Assembly (NCBI GenBank): GCA_015179025.1
Contig: WHUX01000002.1
Coordinates: 868,001-932,000 of the forward strand
Length of the DNA: 64,000 nucleotides
Direction: 5' to 3'
Origin: Terfezia claveryi
Lineage: Eukaryota; Ascomycota; Pezizomycetes; Pezizales; Pezizaceae
Part shown: one piece after another, positions 60,343 to 64,000 of the stretch
How the letters are laid out: each line of letters opens with the position of its first letter
Position numbering within the stretch: position 1 is the stretch's first letter
Position numbers and translations under genes: made by a program
Notes under the pieces: generated by a model
What the model was told of the DNA's origin: nothing
Databases searched by the model: none
What the model saw: the letters and a program-made list of their open reading frames with translations, nothing else

Positions 60343-63300
60343 CTATTTGCTTTCCTCGCCGGCATCAGTGAGATGAGCTTGTGGGCCAGATGGTGGGGGT
60401 TGCGGGGGTTGTTGATTCGCCGGCTGGACATGGGGTACCACGGGCGTCCCGCTAGGGTGGTGCTGTGGTGCTGTTGGGTAGCCCGCCGGCCCGTTGCCTC
60501 TGCCATTAGGCGGATAGTGATGCGGCTGATGGTGAGTGTTGTAGTGATGAGGATATGCTGCACCCCTCATCATATTTCCCACTGTATTCAAGGAAGACCT
60601 GTCAGAATATCCTGCTGCTGGAAAAGTTTGATTGACAATGCCAAAGCTCGGGGCCGCTCCGATTGCCGGCAACCCCCCATGCCCCTCTCTACTACTACCC
60701 GCCCCATGCATCCCTCCTGCTCCGCTATTACTGCTTGCATTGCTAATGCCTAGGGCAGAATTGAACGCCTGGCCCCTCTGAGTAAGTGAAGACACAGGGC
60801 CCGGTAGCGTCAAATAGCCATGGGTTGCAGCAGAGGCTTCGGCAGGAGGGGAGTTATGGTGTGGTTGAGATATGTGCGGGGATTGGGGATGAATGCCAGG
60901 GACCGGCGGAGGGATGGGGGAGGAAGCAGAACCACGACTAAAAAGACGAGCAACAACAATGGGAGAACGCTGGGGCACCCAATTTTGGTGTAACTCACTT
61001 TGCTGTTGAGCTCCTGCAGCTCCATAAATACCCGGCTGCTGGTGAGCCACCCCCATTGCCATCATTGGAGGTGGCGGTGGTTGTCCCTGGTTAGAGTTCT
61101 GATGCATCATCATTGGTGCGGGTCGTGGGCTTGGGTAGCCTGTGGATGGCGGGGCTGGAGGGGGTCCACCTTGGCCAGGAAATGCATGCATCTGCTGAGG
61201 TGAGTAAACTGGTACTTGTACGAATGGAGTCATATAGGGAACAGGTGGTTGCCCCGGGACCATGACAGGGTTTCCAGGTGCACCACTTGCGCCAGATGGC
61301 ATAAAGTATCCCCGGGGCATAGCCCCATATGGGAACTGCGGCGCTCCCGGGGCCCCAGGGACATAAGGCTGCATATGACCATGCTGTGCATACATAGCGG
61401 ACAATTGCGCATGGTGGGTAGAAGGAGAACCAAATGCGACAGTCGCATTTGGAAGGTGTGGCGAGGGCATGACCGAGGGTGGTGAGGAGAGATGTCTCAT
61501 ATGCTGATCATCACCAAAGTGGGGAGGGGGGATGCCGAGATGTTGTTGCGGGTGATGCGGATGATGCTGTTGGTGAGGGTGAGGCATATGTGGCGGGGGT
61601 CCATGAGGTGGGTGAGGCATATGCGGTGCTATGGGTTGGTGATGTGGCGGATGTGGATGCATATGTGGAGGCTGTGGTGAATTGATGGAGGCTCCCGTAC
61701 CGAATTCTGGCTTGTCAAAAATCTGATCGTGCTTCTTTTCTTTGTTTTCATCCTTAACCGGCCATGTCGGGAGAGTATTGAATGGGAAATCAATGATCCT
61801 AGAATCCCTACCCTTGTGGCCCTTGGAATAAGGACTAGTGGTTTGTGTTCCAGCGGCAACAGCCTCTTTCTGGCGTTTGAATGGATTAAAGGAGTCGTTG
61901 ACAGAAACCTTTTCTTCTTTGCCAGTCTTCGATTTCTTATGCCCAAAAAAAGCGGATGGGCTTGCTGCTCGGGAGGCATTAGCATGTCCAACGGATGCTG
62001 TAGGGCTGGGAGTAGATGCTGCGGGCCCACCGAAGCTTGGAGTGAAGGTAGATGCAGCCGGATTTGGTTTAAATTCCATTGCCCTTGCATTCATCTTCAA
62101 AGCTACGGATGGAGCGGGTGGATATGCCTTGGAAGACATATTTGTAGGATTCTCGGGAATTGGCATTGGTGTACGGTTCACAGGTTGGCCGGCGTGATGT
62201 GCGCCTCGTGCGGCATGGAGGCGCTGGGTTAGCTGCTGTTGTTGCTGCTGCTGCTGAGGGATGTTCGAAAAGCGTGCTCCCATCTGCTTGTCCCTTGCAT
62301 ATGATTGGTGAGGCCCGAAGTTCTGCGCTTTATGAACTTGTTTGTACGGAGGCTTATCAAAGTGTGAATTTGGTGCGGCAGCAGCTTGGGGCGCCGCGGA
62401 CGCAGCAGGCACCGATTGAACAGATGAAGCTGTCGTTGTCGTGGCAGCAGTTTTGGACGGGGCATTTAATGCAGCTAGGCGAGCCTTCTCCACAATCTCC
62501 GCTTGCTTATTCTTGTCTTTTGCCAGAATTGGAATGAGATCATTTGGCACTGGTGTAGTAAGCTTAAACTCCCGTGCAAATTTCATGAGGTCTTGGAGTT
62601 TGACGTCCTTATCTTTCCTGATCATTTCCCTTTTCTTTTCCTCATAACGTTCTCTTTCGGCGGTGACGAACTGTTTGAAGGTGCTTGATACTTGCTGTTC
62701 GATTTGAGTAGCTGCAGGGGTCTTTACAGCGGTAATGCCACTACTGACTGCTGCTACCTTCTTTGCTACCGCCTCTGGAAGCGTTGGCTTTTCCCTCGGC
62801 TTTGGTTGCTCATCTGGTTGTGTCAATTTAACCTGAGGTACTGGAGGTTTAGGCTGATGCTGCTGCTGTGGTGGTGGTGTTTGTTGGGGATGTTGGGAAC
62901 GTTGCAGTGGCTGTGGCTGTGGCTGAGGTTGTGGCTGTTGTTGCTGTTGTTGCTGTTGTTGCTGTTGTTGCTGTTGTTGCTGTTGTTGCTGCTGCTGTTG
63001 CTGTTGCTTCTGTTGTTGCAACGTCTCAGGGCGAGCCAATGCCGAAGCAATGATGGCAGGATCGTGGGGAGCACCGGGCACAGTAAGCTGACCACTAGGT
63101 GCTCTCTTAGCCGGTGGGGTGTACTTTGCTGGACTCGAAGACTGAAGAGGCGGGAAACTGACTTGAGTAGGTTGTGTCGCTCTCTGTACTCCACTGTACC
63201 TGATTAACGGTTAGTAATGAGGACACAATGCTGTGAACATAATAACATACTTGTCCTCCTCATCCATGCCACTGTCATCCACCCAGGTTGATCCACGCTC

Positions 63301-63950
63301 CTCAGCGATGTGGGCACTCTTTGCAACTTGACCTTCAATTTCCTTGGCAATCTTAGCCGCCTGTGCTTCTCGCTGCTGGTATAATGGGTGACTCTTGTCC
63401 AGTTTTGTTGTGTAAATACTTTCGTCGAAATTCGACTTCAAGCCGAAGAGACGTTCATTCTCTGCAAACTGATCCCATGTACCGCCACTTGACGCACCTT
63501 CTTCGAGTCCAAGAGTACGATTGGCTACATCGTCAGATGTGGGCTCCCATCGATGTAGCTCCCGTTCACGAGCAGGTCCAGTACTCCCAGAGATATCCGT
63601 GTCTGTTCTGAAGCTCGTCGCTGGAACACCTGAGCTTCAATTAGCCAAAGCTTGGGCGAGGTTACAGAAGACGCACCATTTACGGCATGTTTAGAAGTCT
63701 CTGAGTCACCAAGAGTCACCTTCTCTGCGAAAATCTCGGCAACATCCTGTGCCTGGAAAAGCATTGCTTTATCAGGGCCTGAACCTTTGTATCCATATTG
63801 TGAAGCTTCCTCCTCCTGACTGCTAGTTGCGGCACGAACTTGTTTGACCCACTTGAGGAGACAGCCCAAGTCACTCGATCCCGTCGAGACACCGCTCAAG
63901 ATTCCCGAATAACGAGCGCCATTCTTAAGAGTTACGATGGCTTGTTTTCC
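60343..63950 (-). CDS. PBP1: Pbp1 / ataxin-2 homologue, 5' partial
   Basis: RNA-associated protein of stress granules that binds poly(A)-binding protein; ataxin-2 family. Exons seen: 63950..63677, 63629..63251 and 63199..60343; the start lies beyond the right edge of the window. First comes the Lsm-like domain (IVTLKNGARYSGILSG). The LsmAD domain follows (TWDQFAENERLFGLKSNFDE, TKLDKSHPLYQQREAQAAKI, then GMDEEDKYSGVQRATQ, split by the last intron). A long Gln tract and a very long Pro/Gln/His-rich disordered tail end DAGEESK. Introns are GTGCGT..CTCAG (47 nt) and GTATGT..ATCAG (51 nt). A GTGAGT near 61000 could be a further intron but would shift frame, so I left it unspliced. I did not locate a PAM2 motif with confidence. 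Confidence 0.9.
62895..63021. repeat. CAG/CAA repeat coding poly-Gln in PBP1
   Basis: Mixed CTG/TTG triplets on the plus strand encode about 28 consecutive Gln on the minus strand, preceded by a short Gln block with one Lys and followed by alternating Pro-Gln. Mixed codons suggest a tract maintained at protein level rather than a pure slippage repeat. Confidence 0.88.
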
Positions 63951-64000
63951 CTTTGGGTATCCATTGCATTAGTTGCAGTCAACAGTCAAATAAAAGACAA

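Noticed and set aside
60810..61025. GTGAGT-bounded intron in PBP1 near 61000
   Set aside because: Removing it would shift into a different frame that ends soon after. The unspliced frame keeps the Pro/Gln/His-rich composition and runs to a natural stop.

Overview
The window looks like nuclear chromosomal DNA from a filamentous ascomycete (Pezizomycotina). The genes are broken by short introns (about 42-101 nt) with GT(A/G)NGT-like donors, CTRAC-like branch points and (C/T)AG acceptors. The recognisable products are eukaryotic housekeeping proteins in forms typical of filamentous fungi: DASH subunit Dad2, fungal shugoshin, Vtc1, Yck-type casein kinase 1, Lst8, a Pep12-like syntaxin, Nup133, Naa10 and Pbp1/ataxin-2. 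I cannot fix the class or species. I saw no rRNA, no convincing tRNA, no CRISPR array, no operon and no intact transposase.

Layout. 0.65-5.2 kb (-): a very acidic protein with SUMO-interaction-like motifs, built from two ORFs joined across one intron. 8.5-12.8 kb (+): a PHD/GATA-like zinc finger and coiled-coil protein in five exons. 13.6-14.4 kb (-): Naa10. 16.6-17.7 kb (-): an APH-fold kinase, incomplete at its 5' end. 18-31 kb: a long stretch with almost no supportable genes. 31.1-33.7 kb: LST8 (-) and a Pep12-like syntaxin (+), divergent. 36-39 kb (-): one or two lineage-specific membrane protein genes. 40.7-42.4 kb (-): casein kinase 1. 44.2-48.4 kb (-): Nup133 in seven exons. 48.4-52.9 kb: non-coding. 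52.9-53.4 kb (+): Vtc1. 53.9-54.7 kb (+): a frame-broken remnant of a Scy1/Cex1-type pseudokinase. 56.3-59.7 kb: shugoshin (-) and Dad2 (+), divergent. 59.9 kb to the end (-): a small unassigned coding fragment, then Pbp1/ataxin-2 running off the right edge.

How the genes relate. There is no pathway cluster. Two divergent pairs may share promoters: LST8/PEP12 (TOR signalling and endosomal fusion) and SGO1/DAD2 (both act at the centromere or kinetochore). The other genes are independent housekeeping loci.

The most unusual signal is not a gene. A short sequence, TAGTCTGGTTGGCACAA, recurs in both orientations throughout the non-coding DNA and is absent from the exons I modelled. In at least a dozen places it sits exactly between two copies of a locus-specific 8-13 bp direct repeat, as a target-site duplication would flank an insertion. 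The TAGTCTGG end always abuts the duplication, while the other end is variably truncated, so total inserts are only 8-30 nt. This resembles a family of micro-insertions made by an integration or repair process with a fixed end. I do not recognise a described element of this kind.
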